DNA from: JAJUFS01 sp964599565 | GTDB taxonomy: Bacteria > Pseudomonadota > Gammaproteobacteria > Natronospirales > JAJUFS01 | Direction of reading: 5' to 3' | Length of the DNA stretch: 55,859 nucleotides | Assembly (NCBI GenBank): GCA_964599565.1 | Contig: CAZRFE010000007.1 | Location: forward strand, 1 to 55,859 | Part shown: positions 25,432-33,973 of the stretch, piece after piece | Layout of the letters: each line of letters begins with the position of its first letter | How positions within the stretch are numbered: the first letter of the stretch is position 1 | Translations under genes and position numbers: made by a program | Notes under the pieces: model-generated | Database searches by the model: none | Told to the model about the DNA's origin: nothing | What the model saw: the letters and a program-made list of their open reading frames with translations, nothing else

Positions 25432-26106
25432 TCAGCCGCGCGCCTTCTTCAGTTCATCGCGCATGCGGCGAATGACGTCCGCGTAATCCTTCGCACCGAA
25501 TATTGCTGAGCCCGCCACGAACGTATCCGCGCCCGCAGCCGCGATCTCGCGGATGTTGTCCACCTTCACGCCACCATCGATTTCAAGGCGGATGTCGCGA
25601 CCGGACTGGTCGATGAGCCGGCGCGCGGTCTTCAGCTTGTTCAGCGCCTCGGGGATGAAGCTCTGCCCGCCGAAGCCCGGGTTCACCGACATGATCAGCA
25701 CCATGTCGACCTTGTCGAGCACGTGATGCAGATGCGAGAGCGGTGTTGCGGGGTTGAACACGAGACCCGCCTTGCAGCCCGATTCACGGATGAGTCCGAG
25801 CGTGCGGTCGATGTGCTCCGATGCTTCCGGATGAAAGGTGATGTAGCTTGCGCCCGCCTTCGCAAAATCCGGGATGATGCGGTCCACGGGCTTGACCATC
25901 AGGTGCACGTCGATCGGCGCTGTCACGCCATGCTTTCTCAACGCCTCGCAGACCAGCGGACCGATGGTGAGATTCGGCACGTAATGGTTGTCCATCACGT
26001 CGAAGTGCACGATGTCCGCACCCGCGGCGAGCACGGCGTCGACTTCCTCGCCGAGGCGGGCGAAATTCGCACTGAGAATCGAGGGAGCGATGAGATCGGC
26101 GGCCAT
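25432..26106 (-). CDS. rpe: Ribulose-phosphate 3-epimerase
   Basis: 224 aa TIM barrel converting ribulose-5-phosphate to xylulose-5-phosphate. The signatures 'IAPSILSANFARLGEE', 'VHFDVMDNHYVPNLT' (His and Asp metal and catalytic ligands) and 'VNPGFGGQSFIP' are complete. It is the first gene of rpe-gph-trpG and has an extended -10 promoter about 36 nt upstream. Confidence 0.97.
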   Translation of the reverse strand: MAADLIAPSILSANFARLGEEVDAVLAAGADIVHFDVMDNHYVPNLTIGPLVCEALRKHGVTAPIDVHLMVKPVDRIIPDFAKAGASYITFHPEASEHIDRTLGLIRESGCKAGLVFNPATPLSHLHHVLDKVDMVLIMSVNPGFGGQSFIPEALNKLKTARRLIDQSGRDIRLEIDGGVKVDNIREIAAAGADTFVAGSAIFGAKDYADVIRRMRDELKKARG

Positions 26107-26142
26107 GGCGTCTCCGGTCGGCAGCAGGTGAAAGCGGCGGGA

Positions 26143-26151
26143 ATTATAGCA
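26143..26151 (-). promoter_or_regulatory. Extended -10 promoter of rpe-gph-trpG
   Basis: The minus strand reads TGCTATAAT, a perfect extended -10, with transcription expected ~30 nt before the rpe start. No clear -35 is needed in such promoters. Confidence 0.7.
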
Positions 26152-26294
26152 CCGGGATCGCGCGGTTCACCGGCCGCTGCTAAGCTCCGCGCCGGACTGG
26201 ACAGGAATGCATGGTGATGAAGAAAAGCCCGTTTCTCCGGTGTTGTTCGCGATTGAAATCGCCGCCGCATCGTGACGTTCGCGCCGGTCGGTGA

Positions 26295-26972
26295 ATGAAG
26301 CTTCCACTCGCACGAGCCCTGCGGCGCGCCCTTGCCGATCATTCGGATGAAGACGTCGCCGCCGGCCAGTTCGCGTACATGAAAGGCATCCAGCCTTTCC
26401 GCGGCGTGAAGACTCCACAACGCCGTGCGCTGCTGCGCGAATGCCTCGCGACGTACCCGATCGACGATTTCGATTCATACACGGCAAGCGTGCGCGAACT
26501 CTGGAACGGAAGATTCCGCGAGGAACGCTATCTTGCGCTGGATCTTGCTGCGCGCGTGAAACGGTTTCGCACCGGTGCGCTGCCGCTTTTCGAGGGCATG
26601 CTTGTGCAGGCGGACTGGTGGGACGTGCTTGATGCGCTCGCCGCGGATCTTCTCGGCGGAGCGCTGCGCGAGAAGCGGAACCGGCTTGCGCAAAAGGCCA
26701 GGCAGTGGCGGCGGAGCGATCACCTGTGGACACGCCGCGCCGCACTGCTCGTACAGCTCAAGTACAGGAATGAAACGGACGCAGAGCTGTTGTTTGAAAC
26801 CGTATTGAAACTCGGCGCAGAAACGGATTTCTTCATTCGCAAGGCGATCGGCTGGGCGCTGCGGGAATACGCGAAAACCGATCCGCTGCGCGTCCGGCAT
26901 TTCGTGCAGGAACATGGCAGGCAGCTTTCGCCGTTGAGCCGGCGCGAAGCGCTCAGGCGACTGTCCCGCTGA
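26295..26972 (+). CDS. AlkD-like DNA alkylation repair protein
   Basis: 225 aa, a single HEAT-repeat-like all-helical protein of the AlkC/AlkD DNA glycosylase family. Trp112-Trp113-Asp114 in 'WWDVLDALA' and 'FIRKAIGWALREYAKTDP' contain the aromatic and acidic residues that handle the alkylated base in Bacillus AlkD. These proteins excise positively charged 3- and 7-alkylpurines. It is monocistronic, divergent from rpe and convergent with djlA. The start ATG has only a weak ribosome site. Confidence 0.9.
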   Translation: MKLPLARALRRALADHSDEDVAAGQFAYMKGIQPFRGVKTPQRRALLRECLATYPIDDFDSYTASVRELWNGRFREERYLALDLAARVKRFRTGALPLFEGMLVQADWWDVLDALAADLLGGALREKRNRLAQKARQWRRSDHLWTRRAALLVQLKYRNETDAELLFETVLKLGAETDFFIRKAIGWALREYAKTDPLRVRHFVQEHGRQLSPLSRREALRRLSR

Positions 26973-26981
26973 CATCGCCTG

Positions 26982-27803
26982 TCATTTCATGCCGCGCGCC
27001 TCGCGAATCTGCTCGTACGCGGCAAGAATCTCGCGCGTCTTTTCTTCCGCAACCTCGCGCATGTCGTCGGGCAGTCCTTTTGCTGCAAGCTTGTCGGGAT
27101 GATGCCGGCTCATCATGCGCCGGTATGCTTTCTTGATCTCCGCGTCGCTCGCCTCGCGCGTCACGCCAAGCAGCGCATAGGCGTCATCCAGGTTTTCCCG
27201 GGCAGGCGTGCGCGGCGCGCCGCCCGCGCGACCGTACCCCGCACCGCTTCCCGGTGCGCGACGGCGTGCGGCGATGATCAAGGCTTCAAGCTGGCGGAGT
27301 TCCCACGGCGGAACGCCGAGATGTCTCGCCACCCTTTCCAGCACGAGGCGTTCGGCATCGCCGATGGCGCCGTCGGCGAGCGCGGCCTGCAGCTGTATCT
27401 CGATGAAGATGCGATGCAGGTCGCGCCGGTAGCGGCAGGTGCGCACGAAGTTTCGCATGACGTCATCCAGCGGGAAGTCCGCACGCTTGCCGTCATTGAA
27501 CAGGTGCATCGCCGCTTCCGTGCGCGCCGGGGAAAGGTGCAGGTGACCCATGATCGCGCGCGCCACGCGTATCTCGTTTTCCGACACGCGCCCGTCGGAT
27601 TTCGCGACATGCCCCATCACGCTGAACGTCGTCTCGAAGAACGCCTTCTGCACCTCCACGGCATCCGCGCCGATGAAACCGCCGCCGCGCCGGTCGAACA
27701 GGAAATGCCCGATGACCATGCCGAGCAGCGCACCGAACAGGCTGCGCGTGAACAGCATGCCGAGAATGAAACCTGCGATCTTTCCCCAGCCCATGGTGAT
27801 CAT
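26982..27803 (-). CDS. djlA: Membrane-anchored DnaJ-like co-chaperone DjlA
   Basis: 273 aa. The N-terminal ~30 residues form one glycine-rich transmembrane segment (GFILGMLFTRSLFGALLGMV); a TerB-like domain follows (~50-165), then a Gly/Arg-rich linker and a C-terminal J domain with the Hsp70-activating HPD (in 'RHHPDKLAAKG'). Domain order and length are as in E. coli DjlA. An ATG three codons further in is equally possible as start. It begins 3 nt after the stop of the upstream outer-membrane protein gene. Confidence 0.94.
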   Translation of the reverse strand: MITMGWGKIAGFILGMLFTRSLFGALLGMVIGHFLFDRRGGGFIGADAVEVQKAFFETTFSVMGHVAKSDGRVSENEIRVARAIMGHLHLSPARTEAAMHLFNDGKRADFPLDDVMRNFVRTCRYRRDLHRIFIEIQLQAALADGAIGDAERLVLERVARHLGVPPWELRQLEALIIAARRRAPGSGAGYGRAGGAPRTPARENLDDAYALLGVTREASDAEIKKAYRRMMSRHHPDKLAAKGLPDDMREVAEEKTREILAAYEQIREARGMK

Positions 27804-27806
27804 CCG

Positions 27807-29105
27807 TTACTCGAAGGTTCCGCGCACGAACACGGTGAGCGCGAGCGGGTCGCCATCATAAAGGCTCTCGAGTTCGCGGGGGAGGAAGGCCTGGCTTGCG
27901 ATGAAGCCTGCGCCGAGCCTGCCCCTGTCGCTGATGATGAAATCGTGGAGATAGCCGGCGGACAGCTTGCCGACACCGAATACCGGCATGGCATGCGCAT
28001 GCCCTGGCGCGGGAACGTCATGATGGTCCTCGATGAGTTCGTCCTTCTCCACGCGCTCGGCGCGCACGAGCAGCGTGTGGCGCATCGCGAACCGGTACGC
28101 GGACTCGACGATGAACGCATCGAGCGTGTTTCCCGGCTCGTTGATGTTGCGGCCCCATGCAAGCAGCGTCTGCCAGTCGCCCGATGCAGTCGATGCGTGA
28201 TGAATCGCGGAGGCCGTGTAGCGGCGCGTGTCGATCTCTGGCGCGAGCGCTTCCGGGCTTTCGAGCCGTCCTGCGCTCACCTGGAACGACCAGCGTTCGC
28301 TCGGGTTCCAGCTCGCGCGCATCGCGTACGAGTCCGGCGTTCCCGTTTCGATGTTCCAGCGATGCTGGTCAGGTTCGCGGCCGCGGAAGGCCGACGCCTC
28401 GAACTTGAAATCACCGCGCACGTAACCTGCGGTGAACACGCCGAAGGTGATGTGCGTGCTGTCCAGCCAGTGATGCGAGATCGGGCTGTCGGGAAACTCC
28501 ACGCCCGAGAAGCGATGCATGAACGCCGGAGGGCCGAGCGCGGGCTCGCCCGGCAGGCCGGCGTAGACGAACGCGGACGAGTCGTCGTCCAGCGCATGGC
28601 TGTATGTCGCGGCGAGTTCCATGAGCGCGTCGTGCGGATGCTGTCGGTCAAGCAAATGCGTCTCGCCGTCCGCTGTCTCGCCCGTCTGCAGCAGCGACGG
28701 GTAGCCTTCGGTGCCGATGGTTTCCGGCTCGAGCGAGACCATGCCGCGCAGGCCGAGCACGCCATCGCCAAGCGAGCGGTTCCCCATGGCCATGAACATG
28801 TTGCTGGCGTAGAAATCCGAATCGCCGCGCGGGCCCTGCTGGTCGGTGTACGCAAGCTGCACAAAGCCGTGCAGCATCCCCTGCCATGCGCCGGCGCTGA
28901 ACATCCGGCCTGCATGCGGTGCGGCGTCGGGCTGCCAGCTCGTGCCGGACGCTTCGCGGCTCATGGCGTGCGCGCCGTAGAACGCGCGCATGGCGTGTTC
29001 ATCGTGCGCCGCCTCCCCGTGCATGGAGTGACCGGTGTGTTCTTCGGCGGAAAATGCCGCGGGCGTTGCGAGCAATGCGGGAATCGCAAGAAAAATTGCT
29101 TTCAT
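27807..29105 (-). CDS. Outer-membrane beta-barrel protein with His/Met-rich N-terminus, probably metal-linked
   Basis: 432 aa from ATG 29105; the frame runs on upstream but the signal peptide begins here and ends near FSA (residue 19). The mature N-terminus is rich in His and Met ('HTGHSMHGEAAHDEHAM'), a common feature of copper-binding exported proteins. The body alternates as beta strands with aromatic residues and has the conserved segments 'SREASGTSWQPD' and 'TGETADGETHLLDRQHPHDA', seen in a conserved uncharacterised family that I associate with copper or heavy-metal resistance loci. It ends in FVRGTFE, near the terminal aromatic expected for a barrel. Metal linkage is inference; no efflux pump is adjacent. 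Confidence 0.75.
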   Translation of the reverse strand: MKAIFLAIPALLATPAAFSAEEHTGHSMHGEAAHDEHAMRAFYGAHAMSREASGTSWQPDAAPHAGRMFSAGAWQGMLHGFVQLAYTDQQGPRGDSDFYASNMFMAMGNRSLGDGVLGLRGMVSLEPETIGTEGYPSLLQTGETADGETHLLDRQHPHDALMELAATYSHALDDDSSAFVYAGLPGEPALGPPAFMHRFSGVEFPDSPISHHWLDSTHITFGVFTAGYVRGDFKFEASAFRGREPDQHRWNIETGTPDSYAMRASWNPSERWSFQVSAGRLESPEALAPEIDTRRYTASAIHHASTASGDWQTLLAWGRNINEPGNTLDAFIVESAYRFAMRHTLLVRAERVEKDELIEDHHDVPAPGHAHAMPVFGVGKLSAGYLHDFIISDRGRLGAGFIASQAFLPRELESLYDGDPLALTVFVRGTFE

Positions 29106-29177
29106 GTCGGTACCTCGAATGTCGTCTGCCACACGCCGTGCAATGCGGCGTGAACAATGTGTCATCGCGAGGCAGCG

Positions 29178-29528
29178 CTATTCGAGCAGGCGGCAGTATC
29201 GATGCCGCGCGGGCCGCTCGTGCGGCGCGGCGGGAAGCGGCGGCGCATGCTGCGCGCGAGCAACGCGCACAGCGGCGGCGGGATGACTCGCCGGCAACGC
29301 CGGCTGCCAGTCGGGCGACGTGTCGTGCGCGGCAATCGCATCCGCGGGAACATCGCAGGCCTGTGCGGCAACGACCGGTTCGCAGTGCGGGCAATCGTGG
29401 TTGCCGTGGCCGGCATCCGGAGCGGCCATGAGGCAGGGCGCGATGCCGAACATCAGCCACGCGGCGACGGCGGCCGTGGCGGTCGCGGCGCGGAAGCGGC
29501 GGAGTGTCAGGCGAATCTCGTGCAGCAT
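29178..29528 (-). CDS. Small exported Cys/His protein, DUF2946-like
   Basis: 116 aa. A strong N-terminal hydrophobic stretch (residues ~15-35, ending in LMA) looks like a signal peptide or single anchor; it is followed by 'GHGNHDCPHCEPV', a CPHC thiol motif with histidines, then a Pro/Ala/His-rich tail. This matches the pattern of DUF2946-type proteins found in copper-related clusters. It lies 72 nt before the His/Met-rich outer-membrane protein on the same strand, so a joint role in metal handling is likely but inferred. The ribosome site is weak, so the start is less certain. Confidence 0.6.
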   Translation of the reverse strand: MLHEIRLTLRRFRAATATAAVAAWLMFGIAPCLMAAPDAGHGNHDCPHCEPVVAAQACDVPADAIAAHDTSPDWQPALPASHPAAAVRVARAQHAPPLPAAPHERPARHRYCRLLE

Positions 29529-29657
29529 GAGCAAGGGGATGTTCCGGGGAGCGGCAACGCTACGCGCACTCGCCGCGTGCCGCAAGCGATGCTGGACTCG
29601 ACGCAGCGATTTCCCCAAGATACGCGCCTTCGCATCTTCAAGACCGTCGAGGTTTCC

Positions 29658-30542
29658 GTGGTCGACGCCCTGTTCCAGTCCAACCTTCACAGCGTGGAAT
29701 TGATTCACCGCGGCAAGGTGCGCGATGTGTATCGCATCGATGCGGAGCGGCTGCTGGTCGTCGCCTCGGACCGGTTGTCCGCGTTCGACGTGATCCTGCC
29801 CGATCCGATTCCCGGCAAGGGCCGCATTCTCACGCAGGTGTCGAATTTCTGGTTCGACAAGACAGACCACATCATCCCGAACCACCTGCTCGGCACGCCG
29901 CTCACCGACGTGCTCACCGCGGCGGAAGCCGCCGAAGTCGAAGGCCGCGCGGTGATCGTGCGCAGCCTGAACGCGCTGCCCGTCGAAGCCGTCGTGCGCG
30001 GCTACATCATCGGTTCGGGATGGAAGGAGTACGAGCGCGACGGCGCGGTGTGCGGCATTGAACTGCCGCCGGGATTGCAGCTTGCCGACAGGCTGCCGGA
30101 AGCGATCTTCACGCCCGCCACCAAGGCCGCCGTCGGCGATCACGATGAAAACATTTCCTTCGGGAAAGTGGTCGAGCTGATCGGGCGCGACCTCGCGGAA
30201 CAGGTGCGTGATGCAACGCTTGAGATCTACGCGTTCGCATCGAAGCATGCGCGCGAGCGCGGCATCATCATCGCCGACACGAAGTTCGAGTTCGGCACGG
30301 ACAGCAACGGCAGGCTCTACATCATCGATGAAATGCTGACGCCGGACTCCTCGCGCTTCTGGCCGGCGGACACGTACCGTCCCGGCATTTCACCGCCGAG
30401 CTTCGACAAGCAGTTCGTGCGCGATTACCTCGAGACGCTCGACTGGAACAAGACCGCGCCAGGTCCGCGCGTGCCGGAAGAAATCCGCACGCGGACCGCT
30501 GCAAAATACCAGGAAGCGTTCGACCGGCTGACGCGCGCGTGA
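29658..30542 (+). CDS. purC: SAICAR synthase (phosphoribosylaminoimidazole-succinocarboxamide synthase)
   Basis: 294 aa from GTG 29658 with GAGG 5 nt upstream; the longer in-frame extension upstream is not conserved. It belongs to the ~300-aa form of PurC found in many proteobacteria and yeast rather than the ~240-aa E. coli form. The family blocks 'HRGKVRDVYRI', 'SDRLSAFDVILPDPIPGKG', 'ATKAAVGDHDENI' and 'IIDEMLTPDSSRFW' are visible. It acts in purine synthesis; purE and purK are encoded at 41563-43203. The next gene overlaps its stop. Confidence 0.97.
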   Translation: MVDALFQSNLHSVELIHRGKVRDVYRIDAERLLVVASDRLSAFDVILPDPIPGKGRILTQVSNFWFDKTDHIIPNHLLGTPLTDVLTAAEAAEVEGRAVIVRSLNALPVEAVVRGYIIGSGWKEYERDGAVCGIELPPGLQLADRLPEAIFTPATKAAVGDHDENISFGKVVELIGRDLAEQVRDATLEIYAFASKHARERGIIIADTKFEFGTDSNGRLYIIDEMLTPDSSRFWPADTYRPGISPPSFDKQFVRDYLETLDWNKTAPGPRVPEEIRTRTAAKYQEAFDRLTRA

Positions 30543-30889
30543 ACGACCGTGACATCCTGTTCCTGCTGAAACCCGGTTTCGAGGAAAACGGCGAACGCTG
30601 GTTCTGTCCGTACTGCGCGCAGCTTGCGGGCTTTCTCGAATATTTTCCCGCCGCGCGCGCAACGCTTGATGTCCGCGAAGTCGATTTTGCAAGACCGCGC
30701 CGCGAGATCGTCGAACTGATCGGCGAGGAATGGCAGAGCTGCCCGGTGCTGGTGCTCGCGGCGGATTCAAGGGTTCCGGAAGAACTCGAAGGCGATGTCG
30801 TCACATCACGCGGCCGGCGCGCGATCAGCGCGACGAAAGCCATCCTGCGCTATCTCGCCGTCAGCCGCGGACTGCCGCTGCCGCACTGA
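30539..30889 (+). CDS. DUF3088 family protein
   Basis: 116 aa from GTG, overlapping the purC stop by 4 nt (GTGA). The protein matches DUF3088: an opening 'DILFLLKPGFEENGERWFCPYC' with a CPYC thioredoxin-like redox motif, followed by 'VREVDFARPRREIVELIGEE' and 'SCPVLVLA'. The shape suggests a glutaredoxin-like fold, but the function is not known. It is translationally coupled to purC. Confidence 0.85.
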   Translation: MNDRDILFLLKPGFEENGERWFCPYCAQLAGFLEYFPAARATLDVREVDFARPRREIVELIGEEWQSCPVLVLAADSRVPEELEGDVVTSRGRRAISATKAILRYLAVSRGLPLPH

Positions 30890-30892
30890 AGC

Positions 30893-31690
30893 TCACGGCG
30901 TTCGTTTCGCCCAGTCCCGGATGCGCGCGTGCAACGCGCGCACGCCGTCGGTGAGCGCCGCAGGGCCGGGCTGCAGGATGATCGATGACTTGATCTCGTG
31001 CAGCTCGCCATCACGCACGGCAGGAATGTCCGCAAAACCTTCGCGCGTCGCCACTTTCTCCGGGCGGAATTTCTTTCCGCACCACGAGCCGAAGATGATG
31101 TCCGGCGCGCGCGCGATGATGTCGCTGCCATCGGCGTGAATGCGGTTCTTCGCCAGCGCCTCGCGCGCATGCTCGGGAAAGATGTCATCGCCGCCTGCGA
31201 TCTCGATCAGTTCCGAGACCCAGCGGATGCCGGAAATCATCGGTTCGTCCCATTCCTCGAAATACACGCGCGGCCGACGCGGCAGTGCGCGCGCGGATTC
31301 ATGGATTTCCTGCAGGCTGTATTCCAGTTCTTCCGCAAGACGGCGCGCCTTGCCCTCGCAGCCGATCATGCCGCCGAGCATGCGGATCATGCGGAAGATT
31401 TCCTCGATGGAGCGATGATTGAACACGTGCACTTCAATGCCGCGGCGAACGAGTTCCGCGGCGATGTCCGCCTGGATGTCGGAGAAGCCGAGCACGAGAT
31501 CGGGTTCAAGCTCGAGGATCTTCCCGATCTTCGCGCTGGTGAACGCGGAAACCTTCGGCTTCTCGCGGCGTGCCTTTGCCGGGCGCACGGTGAAGCCGGA
31601 CACGCCGACGATGCGCCAGTCCTCCTCGAGAAGGTAAAGCGTCTCGGTCGTTTCCTCGGTCAGGCAGACGATGCGTTCGGGGTATTTCAT
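30893..31690 (-). CDS. BtuF-like substrate-binding domain protein lacking a signal peptide
   Basis: 265 aa starting with MKYPERIVCLTEETTE. The chain has the two-lobed helical-backbone cobalamin/iron-binding fold: 'ERIVCLTEETTETLYLL', 'KIGKILELEPDLVLG' and 'ARAPDIIFGSWCGKKF' are the typical strand/helix blocks of BtuF/FhuD-type proteins. Neither at the chosen start nor at the upstream ATG (31738) is there a hydrophobic signal sequence, so the product is expected to stay in the cytoplasm unless the start is elsewhere. No BtuC/BtuD genes adjoin. Divergent from srkA, with 34 nt between starts. Confidence 0.85.
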   Translation of the reverse strand: MKYPERIVCLTEETTETLYLLEEDWRIVGVSGFTVRPAKARREKPKVSAFTSAKIGKILELEPDLVLGFSDIQADIAAELVRRGIEVHVFNHRSIEEIFRMIRMLGGMIGCEGKARRLAEELEYSLQEIHESARALPRRPRVYFEEWDEPMISGIRWVSELIEIAGGDDIFPEHAREALAKNRIHADGSDIIARAPDIIFGSWCGKKFRPEKVATREGFADIPAVRDGELHEIKSSIILQPGPAALTDGVRALHARIRDWAKRTP

Positions 31691-31708
31691 CGGCGATCCG
31701 GAGCGGTC

Positions 31709-31717
31709 TGTTAGCAT
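31709..31717 (+). promoter_or_regulatory. Candidate extended -10 directly upstream of srkA
   Basis: TGTTAGCAT (TG, one base, TAGCAT) ends 7 nt before the ATG at 31725; no Shine-Dalgarno lies between, so a leaderless mRNA is possible. Confidence 0.35.
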
Positions 31718-31724
31718 CGGGCGC

Positions 31725-32711
31725 ATGGAACGTAACACACATCCCTATGACACGCTGACGCCCGATGTCGTGCTTGATGCCGTGGACAGTTGCGGGTACG
31801 TGACCGACGGGCGCCTGCTCGCGCTCAACAGCTACGAGAACCGCGTCTACCAGGTCGGCATCGAGGAAAGCGCGCCGCTGGTCGCGAAGTTCTACCGGCC
31901 GGCCCGCTGGAGCGAGGCGCAGATTCTCGAGGAACACGCCTTCGCGCTGGAACTCGCCGCGGCGGAAATTCCGGTCGTCGCGCCCCATGTGCTGGAAGGA
32001 CGCACGCTGTTCGAACACGCCGGCTTTCGCTTCGCGCTTTATCCCCGCCGCGGCGGCCGCTCGCCGGAGCCCGGCAACCTTGACCAGCTCGAATGGCTCG
32101 GGCGATTCATCGGACGCATTCATGCCATCGGCGCGACAGACCGCTTCATCGAACGCCCGCGCCTGTCCGTGCAGCAGATGGGCCGCGACAGTGCCGACGT
32201 GCTCGCCGCCGGCGGCTGGCTGCCGGATTACCTGCGCGAGAATTTCCTCGACGCCTGCAAGCGTCTTGTCGACGCCGTCGACGCCGCGTTCGACATCTGC
32301 GCGCCGCAGGCCATCCGGCTGCACGGCGACTGTCATCCCGGCAACATCCTTTGGACGGACGCCGGTCCGCATTTCGTCGATCTCGATGACTGCATCGCCG
32401 GTCCCGCCATCCAGGACATCTGGATGCTGCTCGCAGGGCCACGGCATGAACGGGAAGCGCAGTTGCGACTTTTCCTTTCCGGCTATGAGCAGTTCCGCCT
32501 GTTCGACGCCGCGGAACTCACGCTCATCGAGCCGCTGCGCGCACTGCGCATGATCCACTACATCGCCTGGATCGCGCGGCGCTGGGATGATCCTGCCTTT
32601 CCGCCGGCCTTCCCGTGGTTCGGCACGCCGCGCTACTGGGAAGAGCAACTGAACGATCTGCGCGAGCAGGTCGAGGCACTGGAGGAGCCGGCGCTGCGTT
32701 TGCATCCGTAG
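31725..32711 (+). CDS. srkA: Stress response serine/threonine protein kinase
   Basis: 328 aa, the YihE/SrkA family (choline-kinase-like fold). The catalytic loop 'LHGDCHPGNILW' and the following 'FVDLDDCIAGP' (metal-binding Asp) are complete, and 'NSYENRVYQVG' with 'LVAKFYRPARWS' provide the nucleotide-binding lobe with its Lys. In E. coli SrkA protects against stress-induced death. The ATG at 31725 fits the family start; a frame extension upstream overlaps the divergent gene. Confidence 0.95.
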   Translation: MERNTHPYDTLTPDVVLDAVDSCGYVTDGRLLALNSYENRVYQVGIEESAPLVAKFYRPARWSEAQILEEHAFALELAAAEIPVVAPHVLEGRTLFEHAGFRFALYPRRGGRSPEPGNLDQLEWLGRFIGRIHAIGATDRFIERPRLSVQQMGRDSADVLAAGGWLPDYLRENFLDACKRLVDAVDAAFDICAPQAIRLHGDCHPGNILWTDAGPHFVDLDDCIAGPAIQDIWMLLAGPRHEREAQLRLFLSGYEQFRLFDAAELTLIEPLRALRMIHYIAWIARRWDDPAFPPAFPWFGTPRYWEEQLNDLREQVEALEEPALRLHP

Positions 32712-32775
32712 AACCCCTCATCGGCATCCCCGTTTGCGCGACCGGAATATTTTTCTCATGCTGGGCGGCGACCAC

Positions 32776-32803
32776 TTGAAAACGTGCGCCAAGCTGCGAT
32801 GAT
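32776..32803 (+). promoter_or_regulatory. Candidate promoter of the GNAT-C39 / RimK-like / BrkB unit
   Basis: TTGAAA (32776-32781), 16 nt, then GATGAT (32798-32803) with an upstream TG forming an extended -10. It lies 40 nt before the TTG start and is the only reasonable promoter in the 132-bp gap after srkA. Confidence 0.45.
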
Positions 32804-32843
32804 GCGCGCGCCTGCCGCCCGCCCACGGGCACCGAGGTGAGGT

Positions 32844-33965
32844 TTGATCCGATCCGCCACCGTTGCCGATCTCGACCGGCTCGCCGCGCTCGAGGCGCGC
32901 TGCTTCGACAGTGACCGCCTGTCGCGCCGGAGCTTTCGCCGCATGATCACGCAGGCGCACGCGGACCTGCTCGTGCATGAAACGAATGATGTGCTCGAAG
33001 GCTACGCGCTCGTGCTGTATCACAAGGGCACGCATCTCGCGCGCCTTTATTCCATCGCTGTCGATGCCGCCGCACGCGGCCGGGGCATCGGCAGGCTGCT
33101 GCTGACGGCCGCCGAAGCCATGGCGCTGGAGCGCGGCTGCATCACCATGCGGCTCGAGATCCGCAGCGACAACGCCACCGCCGCGAATCTCTATCGCGAT
33201 GCAGGCTATCGCCAGTTCGGCACCTACCTCGACTACTACGAAGACCATGCCGATGCGCTGCGCATGGAGAAATCGCTCGTCAAGCATCTGAAGCCCGACA
33301 TCGCGCGCGTTCCCTACTATCGCCAGACCACGGAATTCACCTGCGGACCCGCCGCGATCATGATGGCGATGAGCGCGCTCGATGCCGCGGTGTCGCTCGA
33401 CCGCCGGCTGGAATTCCGGCTGTGGCGCGAAGCAACGACTATCTTCATGACGGCGGGACACGGCGGCTGCGGACCCTTCGGGCTCGCACTCGCGGCGCAT
33501 CACCGCGGTTTCGGCGTGAAGCTGTGGGTGAACGATCGCGACGCGCTGTTCCTCGACAGCGTGCGCAGCGAGGAAAAGAAGGAAGTCATCCGCCTCGTGC
33601 ACGAGGATTTCTCCGAGGAAATCGAGCAGGCCGGCATTGAAGTGGAGTACCGCGCGGTCACGCTGGAGGAGCTGAAGGCGGAGTTCGATGCTGGCGCGAT
33701 TCCCGTCGTGCTGATCAGTTCGTGGCGCATCTACGGCGAGCGGTTCCCGCACTGGGTCGTCGTCACGGGCTTCGATCAGCGTTTCGTGTACGTGCACGAT
33801 CCCTACGTCGACGTGGAGAAGGACAAGAACCAGCTTGATTCCATGAGCATGCCGATACAGCACGAAGAATTCGCCGGCATGGCGCGCTACGGGCGCAGCG
33901 CGCAACGTGCCGCCATGGTCATACGGCCGCGCGATGACGCGCGGGGAACTCACGACAAAGACTGA
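32844..33965 (+). CDS. GNAT acetyltransferase fused to a C39-like peptidase domain
   Basis: 373 aa from a TTG start; GAGGTGA at 32834-32840 fits only this start, and 'MIRSATVADLDRL' matches the usual GNAT N-terminus. Residues 1-145 are a RimI-like N-acetyltransferase with the acetyl-CoA loop RGRGIGR (78-84). Residues ~155-362 are a papain-like C39-type domain with Gln161 (oxyanion hole), Cys167 in 'FTCGPAA', His303 in 'FPHWVVVTGF' and Asp319 in 'VHDPY'. All catalytic positions are thus kept. No signal or membrane region is present, so it is cytosolic, unlike bacteriocin C39 transporters. It precedes a RimK-like ligase by 8 nt. Substrate unknown. Confidence 0.93.
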   Translation: MIRSATVADLDRLAALEARCFDSDRLSRRSFRRMITQAHADLLVHETNDVLEGYALVLYHKGTHLARLYSIAVDAAARGRGIGRLLLTAAEAMALERGCITMRLEIRSDNATAANLYRDAGYRQFGTYLDYYEDHADALRMEKSLVKHLKPDIARVPYYRQTTEFTCGPAAIMMAMSALDAAVSLDRRLEFRLWREATTIFMTAGHGGCGPFGLALAAHHRGFGVKLWVNDRDALFLDSVRSEEKKEVIRLVHEDFSEEIEQAGIEVEYRAVTLEELKAEFDAGAIPVVLISSWRIYGERFPHWVVVTGFDQRFVYVHDPYVDVEKDKNQLDSMSMPIQHEEFAGMARYGRSAQRAAMVIRPRDDARGTHDKD

Positions 33966-33973
33966 CGAGAGCC

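Noticed and set aside
27099..29153. Plus-strand open frame of 684 codons opposite djlA and the outer-membrane protein
   Set aside because: Shadow frame; the minus-strand products have signal peptide, J domain and family motifs.
29157..29657. 167-codon N-terminal extension in frame with purC
   Set aside because: PurC homologues begin at the GTG at 29658, which has a ribosome site; the extension is low-complexity and antisense to the small Cys/His protein.
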